DNA of 64,000 nt from Lachnospiraceae bacterium (GCA_017446045.1 JAFSRP010000008.1:37852-101851); one strand, 5' to 3'. Shown: positions 51,087 through 60,539, counted from the stretch's first letter. Program-made: numbers and translations. Notes: generated by a model not told the origin, from the letters alone.

Positions 51087-52364
51087 TTACAGATCCGTTC
51101 TGTTTCCATCTACCAGGAAATGATCCTGTCCCGTGCGGGCGATAAACACCATGGTGCGGCCGGGATTCAGGACGATCTCCGCGCCGTTGTCATCATAGAA
51201 GCGTGTAGTCTGGTATTCCGTTGCCTTAGCCCAGGTTCCGTGGATCATCCTGCCGCCGGTAAGGTACCAGGCGTCGTGTCCGCCGTCCAGGGAATGATAA
51301 TAAAGATATCCGGCTCCTCGCTGTCCGGAAGTTTCACTCTTGATCAGAATATTGGTAAAAGACAGCTGTTCACCGGTGACGGCGTCACACTGCGGTTCGC
51401 CGTAAATACTGCGGTAGTACAGACCGTCTTCTTCATTATATTCAAGGACCGAACCCGTGACGGGATAGCACCCCTTCATATCCAGCCGGACAGCCGGGAC
51501 CGAACCGGGTGCTTCGGAAAGGTCAATGAGCCCCGGCTCCCGCGCGAATTTCCAACGATCAGGATCGTAGTATTCCGGCCGGTGTTCACGCGCAAAGCCT
51601 GCTTTTTCAATCGCTGACAGGATATGGGCGCCATCGGTATACGCCCTGTGCATGGAGTTGGAGTTGGCAGGAACGCGGTAGAATGCACCGTAGGATGAAC
51701 CCATCACACCGTCAACACCGTTGATGTTATCCACGTCGGGACGGGTCAGGATGTCCTTGACAAATACTTCCGGGCCGCCGAAATGGATAAGGATGCTGTC
51801 CCATTCGAGTGCTTCATACACAAAGTATTCCCTTGTGCTTCGGACGTTGCCGATACGTTCAAGGTCTTCCCAGTCAAGAAGGATCCCCATCTGGCGGCTC
51901 ATGTCACCTTCTTCCATGATCTCATAAAATACTTCCACACGATCCAGCCCATACTGCGGCTGGGCTTTTTTGTCGATCGGATACATCACGGCGATCGGAC
52001 GTTTTTCTGCCAGCTCCCCGGGGATCCATTCGTAGGTCAGAGGACTGCGAACAAGACCCTCTTCAGGAGGGATATCAGGCATTACGGGCTCCGGGAGCTC
52101 CGGGTCGGCAGAAGTTTCAGCATCTGTCCGGACTTCTTCAGGAGACGCGGTTTCAGCTTCCGTATCAGTTTCCGAAACAGATTCGGTAAAGGACGATGCT
52201 TCAGACGATTCGACGGGACCTGCGCTTTGACATGCTGACAGCAGCAAAGAGGCGGAGAGGAGCGTCACTGACACGGCAGCGGTCAGGCGGACGGAAAACG
52301 GTCGATTACGGTCCTGATATTCGGGCAGACTGTTACGGCCTGCTTTTATCCGGTGATTTTTCAT
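51087..52364 (-). CDS. DUF3048 lipoprotein (YerB-like)
   Basis: A 425-residue secreted lipoprotein. A basic N-terminus, a hydrophobic segment and a lipobox SLLLSAC place the acylated Cys at residue 45, so it is anchored outside the membrane. A Ser/Thr/Glu/Pro-rich linker of about 60 residues follows. The mature domain shows the DUF3048 pattern: RPIAVMYPIDKKAQPQYGLDRV, IGNVRSTREYFVYEALEWDSILIHFGG and a C-terminal WAKATEYQTTRFYDDNGAEIVLNPGRTMV. Function is unknown. ATG 52364 has GGAGA twelve bases upstream. Confidence 0.88.
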   Translation of the reverse strand: MKNHRIKAGRNSLPEYQDRNRPFSVRLTAAVSVTLLSASLLLSACQSAGPVESSEASSFTESVSETDTEAETASPEEVRTDAETSADPELPEPVMPDIPPEEGLVRSPLTYEWIPGELAEKRPIAVMYPIDKKAQPQYGLDRVEVFYEIMEEGDMSRQMGILLDWEDLERIGNVRSTREYFVYEALEWDSILIHFGGPEVFVKDILTRPDVDNINGVDGVMGSSYGAFYRVPANSNSMHRAYTDGAHILSAIEKAGFAREHRPEYYDPDRWKFAREPGLIDLSEAPGSVPAVRLDMKGCYPVTGSVLEYNEEDGLYYRSIYGEPQCDAVTGEQLSFTNILIKSETSGQRGAGYLYYHSLDGGHDAWYLTGGRMIHGTWAKATEYQTTRFYDDNGAEIVLNPGRTMVFIARTGQDHFLVDGNRTDL

Positions 52365-52561
52365 TTTTTTATATTTCTCCGCGGGGGTTTATCCCCTGGT
52401 CCGACGAGCATGGATGGTTTTGACTTTCCGGTATCTTACTGTCTTCCGATCATAACATAAAACAACCTGTTAATACATCTGTTTTTATTTAATATGCATG
52501 GGATCTATGATAAAATATACCTGTCAGGAAATGAACGAAAGCCATATGAGGAGGTAGAATT

Positions 52562-53110
52562 ATGGCAGGAAGAAAAAACAAATACTCTGGAACTCAGACG
52601 GAGAAAAACCTGATGGAAGCATTCGCCGGTGAATCACAGGCAAGAAACAAATATACTTTTTTTGCGGGAGTCGCGCAGTCCGAGGGTTATGAGCAGATCG
52701 CCGCCCTTTTCCTGAAGAGCGCGGAAAACGAGCGTGTTCACGCCAAGATCTGGTTCAAGGAACTGGCGGGCATCGGGACCACACCTGAAAATCTTTCCGA
52801 TGCGGCGGACGGCGAGAACTACGAGTGGACGGATATGTACGCGGGGTTCGCCAAAACAGCGGAAGAGGAAGGTTTTCCGGAACTGGCCGCGAAATTCCGC
52901 CTGGTAGGAGAAATCGAGAAACGCCATGAGGAACGTTATCGCGCGCTGCTCCATAATATCGAGATGAATGAGGTGTTTGAAAAGAGCGAAGTCAAAGTCT
53001 GGGAGTGCCGTGCATGCGGACATGTGGTCGTTGGCACGAAGGCTCCCGATATCTGTCCGGTCTGCAAAGCCTCGATCGGATGGTTCGAGATCACGGAGGC
53101 AAATTATTAA
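52562..53110 (+). CDS. rbr: Rubrerythrin
   Basis: A 182-residue peroxidase protecting anaerobes from hydrogen peroxide. The N-terminal four-helix diiron domain shows [26 protein letters not shown] and [10 protein letters not shown] ligand helices; the C-terminal rubredoxin domain has CRACGH and [19 protein letters not shown] precedes the ATG. A TATGAT at 52506-52511 may be the -10 box; no clear PerR box is seen. Confidence 0.95.
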   Translation: MAGRKNKYSGTQTEKNLMEAFAGESQARNKYTFFAGVAQSEGYEQIAALFLKSAENERVHAKIWFKELAGIGTTPENLSDAADGENYEWTDMYAGFAKTAEEEGFPELAAKFRLVGEIEKRHEERYRALLHNIEMNEVFEKSEVKVWECRACGHVVVGTKAPDICPVCKASIGWFEITEANY

Positions 53111-53131
53111 GAGCGAAATTGTGTAAATTTA

Positions 53132-53160
53132 TTTATTTTATAAGAAAAACCTGTTATAAT
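53132..53160 (+). promoter_or_regulatory. Promoter of the CofE-like gene
   Basis: TATAAT at 53155-53160 is a perfect -10 box; the -35 TTTATT at 53132-53137 is weak. It lies in a markedly AT-rich stretch after rubrerythrin. Confidence 0.55.
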
Positions 53161-53208
53161 CATTCAGTTGTTTCTATGAATAATTGATTACAGGAAGAGG
53201 TAATAATT

Positions 53209-54399
53209 ATGAGGACAGTTGGAACGGTTTCAAGAGGCGTCAGATTGCCGATCGTCAAACAGGGAGATGATCTGATCAAAGTGGTCACGGATTCCGTAAA
53301 AGCAATGGGAGAGGAACAGGGCCTGACTTTCCATGAAAAAGATGTAGTTGCTGTCACAGAGTCTGTCGTGGCTCGTGTCCAGGGCAACTATGTCGGCATA
53401 GAGGATATAGCGGCAGACTGCCGTGCGAAGTTTGGCGGAGATAAGATCGGCATCGTATTTCCGATCCTGAGCCGCAACCGTATAGCGATCTGTCTGAAAG
53501 GATTTGCGAAAGCTTTCAAAAAGGCGTATATCCTCCTGAGCTATCCCTCGGATGAAGTGGGCAACCACCTGTTTGATGAGGACCTGCTTGATGAAAAGGG
53601 CGTCAACCCTTATTCGGACGTGCTTGATGAAAAAAGATACAGAGAGTTATTCGGTTATGTGAAGCATCAGTTCACCGGTGTCGATTATGTTGAGTATTAC
53701 CGTGAGCTGTTCCACGCGGAGGGCTGTGAGGTAGAGTTCATCTTTGCCAATGACTGCCGTGCGATCCTGCCGTATACGAAGGAGGTGATCTGCTGTGATA
53801 TCCATACCAGGGAGCGTTCCAGACGCCGGCTCCTGAATGCGGGCGCCGAAAAGGTCCTTACTATGGCGGATATCATGAATGCTTCCGTCAATGGCAGCGG
53901 TTTTAATGAGAAGTACGGCCTTTACGGCTCCAACAAAGCGACCGAGAATACCGTCAAGCTGTTCCCGAGAGACTGCCAGGCATTTGTTGATGCCCTGCAG
54001 GATAGCCTTGCGAAGGCCACCGGCGTTAAAATGAACTGTATGATCTACGGCGACGGAGCATTCAAGGATCCGGTTGGTAAGATCTGGGAGCTTGCTGATC
54101 CGGTCGTCAGCCCGGCATATACAGAGCGTCTCAGCGGCACGCCGAACGAGCTCAAGCTGAAGTACCTTGCTGACAATGATTTCAGTGAGCTGAAGGGCGA
54201 GGAGCTTGCCGAAGCAATGAAGGATGCCATCCGCAAAAAGGAAGGCAGCCTGGTCGGCAAGATGGCTTCCGAGGGTACGACACCGCGTCAGCTGACAGAT
54301 CTCCTTGGTTCTTTAAGTGACCTGACGTCGGGTTCCGGAGATAAGGGAACACCGGTCGTCTTTATCCAGGGATATTTCGATACTTACGCAGAGCAGTGA
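53209..54399 (+). CDS. Coenzyme F420:L-glutamate ligase-like (CofE-like) protein
   Basis: A 396-residue protein of the CofE/F420-0 gamma-glutamyl ligase family, seen in RTVGTVSRGVRLPIVKQGDDL, VAVTESVVARVQGNYV and a C-terminal IYGDGAFKDPVGKIWELADPVVSPAY. True CofE adds glutamate to F420, but Clostridia of this type do not make F420, and no other cof gene is in the window. It is longer than archaeal CofE (about 250 residues). A ligase acting on another cofactor or peptide is possible; the real role is unknown. It stands alone between a promoter and a terminator. Confidence 0.75.
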   Translation: MRTVGTVSRGVRLPIVKQGDDLIKVVTDSVKAMGEEQGLTFHEKDVVAVTESVVARVQGNYVGIEDIAADCRAKFGGDKIGIVFPILSRNRIAICLKGFAKAFKKAYILLSYPSDEVGNHLFDEDLLDEKGVNPYSDVLDEKRYRELFGYVKHQFTGVDYVEYYRELFHAEGCEVEFIFANDCRAILPYTKEVICCDIHTRERSRRRLLNAGAEKVLTMADIMNASVNGSGFNEKYGLYGSNKATENTVKLFPRDCQAFVDALQDSLAKATGVKMNCMIYGDGAFKDPVGKIWELADPVVSPAYTERLSGTPNELKLKYLADNDFSELKGEELAEAMKDAIRKKEGSLVGKMASEGTTPRQLTDLLGSLSDLTSGSGDKGTPVVFIQGYFDTYAEQ

Positions 54400-54435
54400 T
54401 CGGCTGTTCCCGGCGGGATACCGACGATTTTCTGC

Positions 54436-54504
54436 TTGACAGAAGAAGTGATTTGCAATAGTATATACGCAATATAAAAAACCGTCAGAACATGGCGGTT
54501 TTTT
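54436..54504 (+). promoter_or_regulatory. Promoter followed directly by an intrinsic terminator
   Basis: TTGACA (54436-54441), a 17-base spacer and TAGTAT (54459-54464) make a strong promoter after the CofE-like gene. A terminator hairpin starts only 12 bases later at 54476 (AAAAACCG, loop, CGGTTTTTT, to 54504). The hairpin can end the upstream gene, but a transcript from this promoter would meet it at once. It may attenuate the PTS gene, or the promoter match may be fortuitous. Confidence 0.45.
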
Positions 54505-54607
54505 ATTAAAACGGGAATGATAAAAAATTAACAATGATCGGAGGCACGAATTGCGGGAGCAGGTGTTTCGGATCGCTTTCAGTGAAAGGGAAGGAGAGTA
54601 TCATCCC

Positions 54608-55699
54608 ATGGAAAACTTCAAAGCGTTTCTGAAAAGAAAAGACATCGAGATCTCGGTCCGGCGCTATCTGATCGATGCGCTGGGAGCTATGGCACAGGGC
54701 CTGTTCTGCTCTCTGCTGATCGGAACGATCATCAATACGATCGGGACACAGTTCCATGTTCCGTTCCTGACGCAGCCGGTGGCTACAGTGAGCGGGATCG
54801 ATTACACAGTCGGCGGACTGGCGTCTGCCATGAGCGGCCCTGCGATGGCAGTAGCGATCGGTTATGCGCTGCACTGTCCCCCTCTGGTCCTTTTTTCCAT
54901 GATCACAGTCGGTTTTGCCTCCAATGCCCTGGGTGGGGCCGGAGGACCATTAGCGGTCTTGTTTATCGCTATTATTGCTGCTGAAGTGGGAAAGGCTGTC
55001 TCAAAAGAGACAAAGATCGACATTTTGGTGACACCGCTGGTGACAATAGGAGTCGGCATCGCACTGTCTGCATGGTGGGCACCGGCGATCGGCAAAGCTG
55101 CCATGAGAATGGGCGCGCTGATCATGTGGGCAACCGAACTCCAGCCATTCCTGATGGGCATCCTTGTTTCCGTGCTCGTGGGCATAGCGCTGACTCTCCC
55201 GATCTCCTCTGCGGCGATCTGCGCTGCGCTCGGACTGGTCGGTCTGGCAGGCGGTGCTGCAGTCGCGGGCTGCTCCGCCCAGATGGTAGGATTTGCTGTT
55301 ATGTCTTTTGCCGAAAACGGATGGGGCGGACTGGTGTCTCAGGGGATCGGCACATCGATGCTCCAGATGGGCAATATCGTACGCAATCCGCGGATCTGGA
55401 TCGCGCCCATACTTACTTCTGCCATAACCGGACCCATTGCCACCTGCATTTTCAGGCTTCAGATGAATGGCGCGCCGGTATCTTCCGGTATGGGTACCTG
55501 CGGATTTGTAGGGCAGATCGGTGTTTATACCGGTTGGGTGAATGATGTCGCATCCGGAGCCAAAGCGGCTATCACCGGTTTTGACTGGGCCGGACTGCTG
55601 CTGGTCTCGATCATACTGCCGGCAGTGCTCTGTCCCCTGATCAATCTCGGCCTCCGGAAGATAGGATGGGTCAGGCCGGGTGATATGAAGCTGAAATAA
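54608..55699 (+). CDS. PTS IIC-type sugar permease (PTS_EIIC_2 family)
   Basis: A 363-residue membrane protein with about ten hydrophobic segments, Gly/Ala-rich throughout (YLIDALGAMAQGLFCSLLIGT near the start, ALGGAGGPLAVLFIAIIAAE). It resembles the stand-alone IIC proteins of the PTS_EIIC_2 family. No IIA or IIB protein is in the window, so phosphotransfer is unproven and the substrate unknown. ATG 54608 has AAGGAG upstream and gives the usual N-terminus; TTG 54551 with its own GGAGG would add 19 residues. It is followed after 36 bases by rpe. Confidence 0.75.
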   Translation: MENFKAFLKRKDIEISVRRYLIDALGAMAQGLFCSLLIGTIINTIGTQFHVPFLTQPVATVSGIDYTVGGLASAMSGPAMAVAIGYALHCPPLVLFSMITVGFASNALGGAGGPLAVLFIAIIAAEVGKAVSKETKIDILVTPLVTIGVGIALSAWWAPAIGKAAMRMGALIMWATELQPFLMGILVSVLVGIALTLPISSAAICAALGLVGLAGGAAVAGCSAQMVGFAVMSFAENGWGGLVSQGIGTSMLQMGNIVRNPRIWIAPILTSAITGPIATCIFRLQMNGAPVSSGMGTCGFVGQIGVYTGWVNDVASGAKAAITGFDWAGLLLVSIILPAVLCPLINLGLRKIGWVRPGDMKLK

Positions 55700-55735
55700 T
55701 TGCTCTCCTCGAGAAGACATATGGAGGTATCACAG

Positions 55736-56398
55736 ATGAAATATGTCCTTGCACCGTCGATCCTGTCGGCGGATTTTGCCAACCTGGGTCCGGAAGTGCG
55801 TAAATGTGCGGAAGCCGGTGCGCAGTATATCCATATCGATGTCATGGACGGGAGTTTTGTGCCGAATATCACATTCGGGCCGCCGGTGATCAAAGCGATC
55901 CGTCCGTATACGGACCATCCCTTTGACGTACATCTGATGATCGACGAGCCGATCCGCTATGTGGAGGAGTTCCGCAAGGCGGGAGCCGACATCATTACCG
56001 TTCACCAGGAGGCATGCACCCATCTGGACCGTACCGTTCAGGCGATCCGGGAGACCGGAGCAAAGGCGGGCGTGGTATTGAATCCGGCTACTTCGCTGGA
56101 AACGGTGCGCGATATCCTTCCCGCGCTCGACATGATCCTTCTGATGAGTGTCAACCCCGGCTTCGGAGGACAGAAATATATTCCGTATGTAACGGATAAG
56201 ATCCGCCGGCTGCGGGTCATGGCTGCCGAAGCGGGATGCCCTGAAATGGATATAGAGGTGGACGGCGGCGTGACCCTCGACAATGTCCGGGAGGTTCTGG
56301 AGGCAGGGGCCAATATAATTGTTGCGGGGTCAGCGGTTTTTAAGGGGGACCCCATAAAAAATATAAAAGCTTTCTTACATTGCTTTGGAACATATTGA
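55736..56398 (+). CDS. rpe: Ribulose-phosphate 3-epimerase
   Basis: A 220-residue TIM-barrel epimerase of the pentose phosphate pathway interconverting ribulose-5-phosphate and xylulose-5-phosphate. Signatures are [48 protein letters not shown] and [13 protein letters not shown] 55736 has GGAGG eight bases upstream; the frame extends earlier without family similarity. Placement after a PTS permease suggests a carbohydrate link, but it may simply be the housekeeping copy. Confidence 0.95.
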   Translation: MKYVLAPSILSADFANLGPEVRKCAEAGAQYIHIDVMDGSFVPNITFGPPVIKAIRPYTDHPFDVHLMIDEPIRYVEEFRKAGADIITVHQEACTHLDRTVQAIRETGAKAGVVLNPATSLETVRDILPALDMILLMSVNPGFGGQKYIPYVTDKIRRLRVMAAEAGCPEMDIEVDGGVTLDNVREVLEAGANIIVAGSAVFKGDPIKNIKAFLHCFGTY

Positions 56399-56487
56399 TT
56401 TCCGAAGTAAGATGCGTTACGCTATTTGCACAGGAGGGGGCAAAAAACTGAATTTCATTCCCCCGGAAGCAAAAGGAGCGTGGCGTC

Positions 56488-57060
56488 ATGAAAAACAGAC
56501 TTACAGTTAAGCAGATCTCCATAATCGGTTTGATGGCTGCACTGGTATTCGTCAGTTCGAAGATCGAGATCCGGATCCCATCCATTCTCGGTGTTACCAG
56601 GTTCCATCTTGGCAACGGTATGTGTATCCTTTCGGGATTGCTGATGGGAGCGCTGCCGGGCGGACTTGCGGCAGGCCTCGGATCCTTCTTCTTTGATCTC
56701 GTATTCTGGGGCGGCAACCCGGTAGGCTGGTGCGTGACTTTCGCGACCAAGTTCCTCATGGGCTATTTCTCCGGACTGTTTTATCATCACGAGACATTTT
56801 CCCATCTCGGCCGCACTGCCAATATTGCCATCTGCGGCGCGATCGGTGAGCTTGCCTATATCATCGGATACCTTCTGAAGGAATTTATCACCTATCGGAT
56901 CGTAATGGGCAATCCCATGGAAGCCGTCGCTGCCATGCTGGTCCAGAAGGGACTGACCTCCATGATCAATGCAGTCATAGCTGTCATCGTTGCCGAGATC
57001 TTATTCAGGGTCCTTGTACCGATCCTGCGGAAAAGCGGACTAAGTTATGAACAGGCATGA
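56488..57060 (+). CDS. ECF transporter substrate-binding (S) component, probably vitamin B6
   Basis: A 190-residue integral membrane protein with about six segments and the S-component pattern (MAALVFVSSKIEIRIPS, HLGNGMCILSGLLMGALPGG, GSFFFDLVFWG). S components bind a vitamin and work with a shared EcfAAT energising module, not in this window. Overlap by 14 bases with a pyridoxine-type kinase makes pyridoxine the likely substrate (PdxU-like). The 89-base leader has no riboswitch I recognise. AAAAGGAG precedes the ATG by nine bases. Confidence 0.78.
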   Translation: MKNRLTVKQISIIGLMAALVFVSSKIEIRIPSILGVTRFHLGNGMCILSGLLMGALPGGLAAGLGSFFFDLVFWGGNPVGWCVTFATKFLMGYFSGLFYHHETFSHLGRTANIAICGAIGELAYIIGYLLKEFITYRIVMGNPMEAVAAMLVQKGLTSMINAVIAVIVAEILFRVLVPILRKSGLSYEQA

Positions 57061-57940
57061 GATTCCAAAGAAAATAGCGATCATCAATGATCTTTCCGGT
57101 TATGGCCACTGTTCTTTAGCAGTGGCTATTCCCGTTATATCGGCTCTCGGCGTGCAGGCGTGCCCCGTCCCCACATCGATCCTTTCCAATCATACAGGTT
57201 TTCCCAGTGAGTATAAGTTTGATTTTACGGATCATATGACGCCGTATATGGAAGCCTGGGAACAGCTGAAGATCCATTTCGACGGCATTCTTACCGGATA
57301 TATGAACTACGATGCCCAGGTCCGGGCAACGGCGTCCTTTATTGAGAAATTCAAATCCGAGGATACGCTGGTATTCGTGGATCCCGCGATGGCGGATCAT
57401 GGCCGGCTGTACCGCGGTTTTACGGAAGACTATGCAAACTATATCAAAGATCATCTGATCCGGCAGGCTACCGTGATCAAACCCAATATTACCGAAGCCT
57501 GCCTGCTGACCGGCTTCGATTATGATCTCGTGATGGACGCGACCCGCGACCGTACCATGCGGAGACTGAAATCCTATCTGATCAATATCGTTACGGCCCT
57601 GAAGGAGCTGGGGCCCAGAGATATCGTGATCACGGGCGTAGACCGCGGAGAAAGGATCCTCAATACTCTCGCGGACGAGCATGAGGTCAAGTTTATCTCC
57701 GTCAGGAAGACAGGACACAACCGCCCCGGAACGGGAGACATTTTTTCTTCTATCGTCGCTTCATCGTTACTGCTCGGCATGAGCCTGGAGCATGCGGTGC
57801 GCAAAGCCTGTGATTTCATCGCAGTAGCGATCGAGATAAGCGAGCAGGCGGGCGTACCTGTCGCGGAAGGCGTAATGTTTGAAAAGATCATGTCACGCCT
57901 GAGCTCGACAGCAGACCAGGCAAAGTATATACGCCATTGA
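57047..57940 (+). CDS. Pyridoxamine/pyridoxine kinase
   Basis: A 297-residue ribokinase-like kinase of the PdxY/PdxK group. Features are INDLSGYGHCSLAVAIPVISALG at the N-terminus, PTSILSNHTG, VFVDPAMADHGRLYRGF, KPNITEACLLTG and the anion-hole/catalytic RPGTGDIFSSIVAS. It phosphorylates B6 vitamers on the ring-side hydroxymethyl group and traps them in the cell. It starts inside the ECF gene, so import and phosphorylation are co-produced. Confidence 0.9.
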   Translation: MNRHEIPKKIAIINDLSGYGHCSLAVAIPVISALGVQACPVPTSILSNHTGFPSEYKFDFTDHMTPYMEAWEQLKIHFDGILTGYMNYDAQVRATASFIEKFKSEDTLVFVDPAMADHGRLYRGFTEDYANYIKDHLIRQATVIKPNITEACLLTGFDYDLVMDATRDRTMRRLKSYLINIVTALKELGPRDIVITGVDRGERILNTLADEHEVKFISVRKTGHNRPGTGDIFSSIVASSLLLGMSLEHAVRKACDFIAVAIEISEQAGVPVAEGVMFEKIMSRLSSTADQAKYIRH

Positions 57941-58042
57941 ATAATTGGTCAGAATGCACATCTTTTGGCTTTGATTTTTATATCATTTCCATAATATTCC
58001 GTCACGTTACAAAATGATAAAATAATACTATAAGTACTGCAG

Positions 58043-58079
58043 GATCCGGGAACTATTCTTAAGGAATCGTTCCTGGGTC
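58043..58079 (+). promoter_or_regulatory. Leader hairpin upstream of the DUF1537 kinase gene
   Basis: GATCC-G-GGAAC and GTTCC-T-GGGTC pair (10 bp with one mismatch and a G-T pair) around a 15-base loop. It lies 43 bases before the gene start with no T-run directly after. It follows an AT-rich stretch (57980-58032) likely to hold the promoter. Confidence 0.45.
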
Positions 58080-58121
58080 TTGTGACAGTTATTACTTTTT
58101 TTATTATCCAGGAGCCGAAAG

Positions 58122-59342
58122 ATGATTAAGATTCTGATCATTGCGGATGATTTCACCGGTGCGCTCGATACCGGCGTCAAATTCGCTGCAAAAGGAGCAA
58201 AAACAAAGGTCATGACAAAGTGGAACGATGACTTCGTCAATGACCCTGCCGAAGTTCTGGTTCTCTGTGTGCCGACCCGTCATGAGACGCCGGAGGACGC
58301 CTATGAGATGGTGCGTGCTGTTGTGGAGAAAGCAGACGGCAAGGTAGGTACGATCTTTAAAAAGACGGACTCCGTGCTGCGGGGCAATGTCGGCGCGGAG
58401 CTGACAGCTGTCCTGGAAGGATCGGAAGCCAACCAGCTCTATTTTATTCCGGCATTACCTTCGATGCGCCGTATCACACTGGGAGGTATTCATTATATCA
58501 GCGGCATCGCCGTTAAAAACAGTGTATTCGGACGCGATCCCTTTGATCCGGTGACAGAGAGCTATGTTCCTGACCTGATGCATAAGCAGTCTGACGCACA
58601 CATCGAATCTGTAAGTGTGGAGGAAGCGATCTCGACAGCCCCGACGAGCGAAGACAAGACGATCTATGTTTATGACTGTGAAAGCAGCGACACGCTGGAT
58701 GCCGAGCTCAAGACGCTCTGCAAGCGGGGCATGCCGCGGCTGGTCGCCGGATGTTCCGGCCTGGCAGAAGCTCTGGCTTCCAGAGTAGGAGATGAGACAC
58801 GGATCGCACCGCGGTCTATGGACGGAAATCTTACCGTGGTCTGCGGAAGTGTCAACCCGATCTCTGTCGCACAGATGAATTTCGCGGAGCGCTACGGCTT
58901 CAGCCGCGTCCACTTGTCGGATTCGCAATTCCTCGGAGACATCAACGCGCTGAAGGTGACGGCGGAAGGCATCGAGATGATCGGCAGATATGCCGGCGGC
59001 ACACTGGTAGATACTCTTTATGCCAATAACGGCGTGCAGAGAAATGTTACGGAAAAGGAACTTGAGAAGACCCGCGCACTGATCTCCAGACGCATCGGAC
59101 AGCTGATGAAGAGCATGCTTGAAGCGGGCTTCGAAGGAAGGCTGATGATCATCGGCGGCGATACTTTGCTGGAATTCACCAATGCCATCGGCTGCTTTGA
59201 GCTTTATCCGATCTGCGAGATCGATCCGGGCACCGTGGTCTTTAAGCTGGAGTACGAGGGAAAAGAACACGAGATCATTACGAAGTCCGGCGGTTTCGGA
59301 AGCGAAGAACTGCTGGTGAAGATCGTCGGAGGCATTACCTGA
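58122..59342 (+). CDS. Four-carbon acid sugar kinase family protein (DUF1537)
   Basis: A 406-residue kinase of the OtnK/DtnK type. The N-terminal domain begins IIADDFTGALDTGVKFAAKG and contains FKKTDSVLRGNVGAEL; the C-terminal nucleotide-binding domain has VVCGSVNPISVAQ and IIGGDTLLEF. Members phosphorylate threonate or erythronate. The PdxA2 partner follows 71 bases later, the pair that turns these acids into dihydroxyacetone phosphate. The exact stereoisomer cannot be read. Confidence 0.88.
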   Translation: MIKILIIADDFTGALDTGVKFAAKGAKTKVMTKWNDDFVNDPAEVLVLCVPTRHETPEDAYEMVRAVVEKADGKVGTIFKKTDSVLRGNVGAELTAVLEGSEANQLYFIPALPSMRRITLGGIHYISGIAVKNSVFGRDPFDPVTESYVPDLMHKQSDAHIESVSVEEAISTAPTSEDKTIYVYDCESSDTLDAELKTLCKRGMPRLVAGCSGLAEALASRVGDETRIAPRSMDGNLTVVCGSVNPISVAQMNFAERYGFSRVHLSDSQFLGDINALKVTAEGIEMIGRYAGGTLVDTLYANNGVQRNVTEKELEKTRALISRRIGQLMKSMLEAGFEGRLMIIGGDTLLEFTNAIGCFELYPICEIDPGTVVFKLEYEGKEHEIITKSGGFGSEELLVKIVGGIT

Positions 59343-59413
59343 TCTCCCGGCAGCAGAAGGAACTGATCATTTTTACAGCGAAGAGATTTATACTCACATG
59401 AAAGGAGTACTAT

Positions 59414-60511
59414 ATGAGCAACCTGCCGATCCTTGGAATCACCATGGGCGATCCGTTTGGAAACGGACCCGAGATCTCTGTTAAAGCGCTTTCCGATCCT
59501 GCGCTTTATGAGCGCTGCCGTCCGCTGATCGTCGGCGACATGACCAGCATGAAATATGCCGCGGACGTCGCGAAGAAAGTCGACGGCCTGGATATCAAGC
59601 TGCGCAAGATCTCGTCTGTCGACGAGGCAAAGTTTGAATACGGAACGATCGATGTCATCGACCTCGGTATCGTACCGGATCATATGATCCCGAAGTCCCT
59701 GGACCAGGATGAGCCGAAGCCTTTTAAGATCGGTGCGAGCGCGCTGGGCGGTGAAGCGGCTTTCCAGTATGTCAAAAAGGTCATTGAACTGGCGATGGCC
59801 GATCAGGTGGACGCAACGGTCACCAATGCGCTGAGCAAGGAAGCCATCAATATGGCAGGCCATCATTTCTCGGGGCATACGGAGATCTATTCCCATTACA
59901 CCAATACGAAGAAATACACCATGATGCTGGCACACGAGAATCTGCGTGTGGCGCATGTATCCACGCATGTTTCCCTGCGTGAAGCCTGCGACAGGGTCAA
60001 GAAAGACAGAGTTCTGGAAGTTATCCGCCTTGCCAATGAAGGCATGAAGGACCTTGGCATCGAGAATCCGAAGATCGGCGTCGCCGGACTCAACCCGCAC
60101 TGCGGCGAGAACGGCATGTTCGGAACGGAAGAGATCAAGGAGATCCAGCCGGCGATCGATCAGGCAATGGCAGAGGGCATCAACATTCCGGAGAAGGCAC
60201 CGACACCTCCGGATACGGTTTTCTCGAAGGCCCTTGGCGGCTGGTATGATATCGTGATCGTCATGTACCATGATCAGGGACATATCCCGCTTAAGGTCAA
60301 AGGCTTTGTCTATAATCATGAGAAGAAGGCCTGGGATGCGGTCGCGGGCATCAATGTGACTCTGGGACTGCCGATCATCCGCGCTTCCGTGGACCATGGC
60401 ACCGGATTCGGTCATGCCGGCAGCGGACACGCGAATGCGTTGAGCCTGACGAACGCGATCGATTATGCGATCCAGCTCGGCAAGGCGCGGAAAGCGAAAA
60501 AGCAGATCTGA
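59414..60511 (+). CDS. PdxA2-type four-carbon acid sugar phosphate dehydrogenase
   Basis: A 365-residue member of the PdxA family. Signatures include GITMGDPFGNGPEISVKAL, HHFSGHTEIYSHYTN with metal-ligand His, GVAGLNPHCGENGMFG, MYHDQGHIPLK and SVDHGTGFGHAGSG. PdxA itself makes a B6 precursor, but PdxA2 paralogues paired with DUF1537 kinases oxidise threonate/erythronate 4-phosphate with decarboxylation. The kinase neighbour supports PdxA2; the nearby B6 genes leave some doubt. AAAGGAG precedes the ATG and a terminator follows. Confidence 0.85.
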   Translation: MSNLPILGITMGDPFGNGPEISVKALSDPALYERCRPLIVGDMTSMKYAADVAKKVDGLDIKLRKISSVDEAKFEYGTIDVIDLGIVPDHMIPKSLDQDEPKPFKIGASALGGEAAFQYVKKVIELAMADQVDATVTNALSKEAINMAGHHFSGHTEIYSHYTNTKKYTMMLAHENLRVAHVSTHVSLREACDRVKKDRVLEVIRLANEGMKDLGIENPKIGVAGLNPHCGENGMFGTEEIKEIQPAIDQAMAEGINIPEKAPTPPDTVFSKALGGWYDIVIVMYHDQGHIPLKVKGFVYNHEKKAWDAVAGINVTLGLPIIRASVDHGTGFGHAGSGHANALSLTNAIDYAIQLGKARKAKKQI

Positions 60512-60539
60512 TAAGGTCATATTCATCATATCGTAAAGA

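Noticed and set aside
56399-56487. preQ1 or other riboswitch before the ECF S-component gene
   Set aside because: A GGGGG/CCCCC pairing and an AAAAAACTGA stretch recall preQ1-I, but the required CCCTC-type pairing before the A-rich tail is missing and the neighbour is a B6 kinase.
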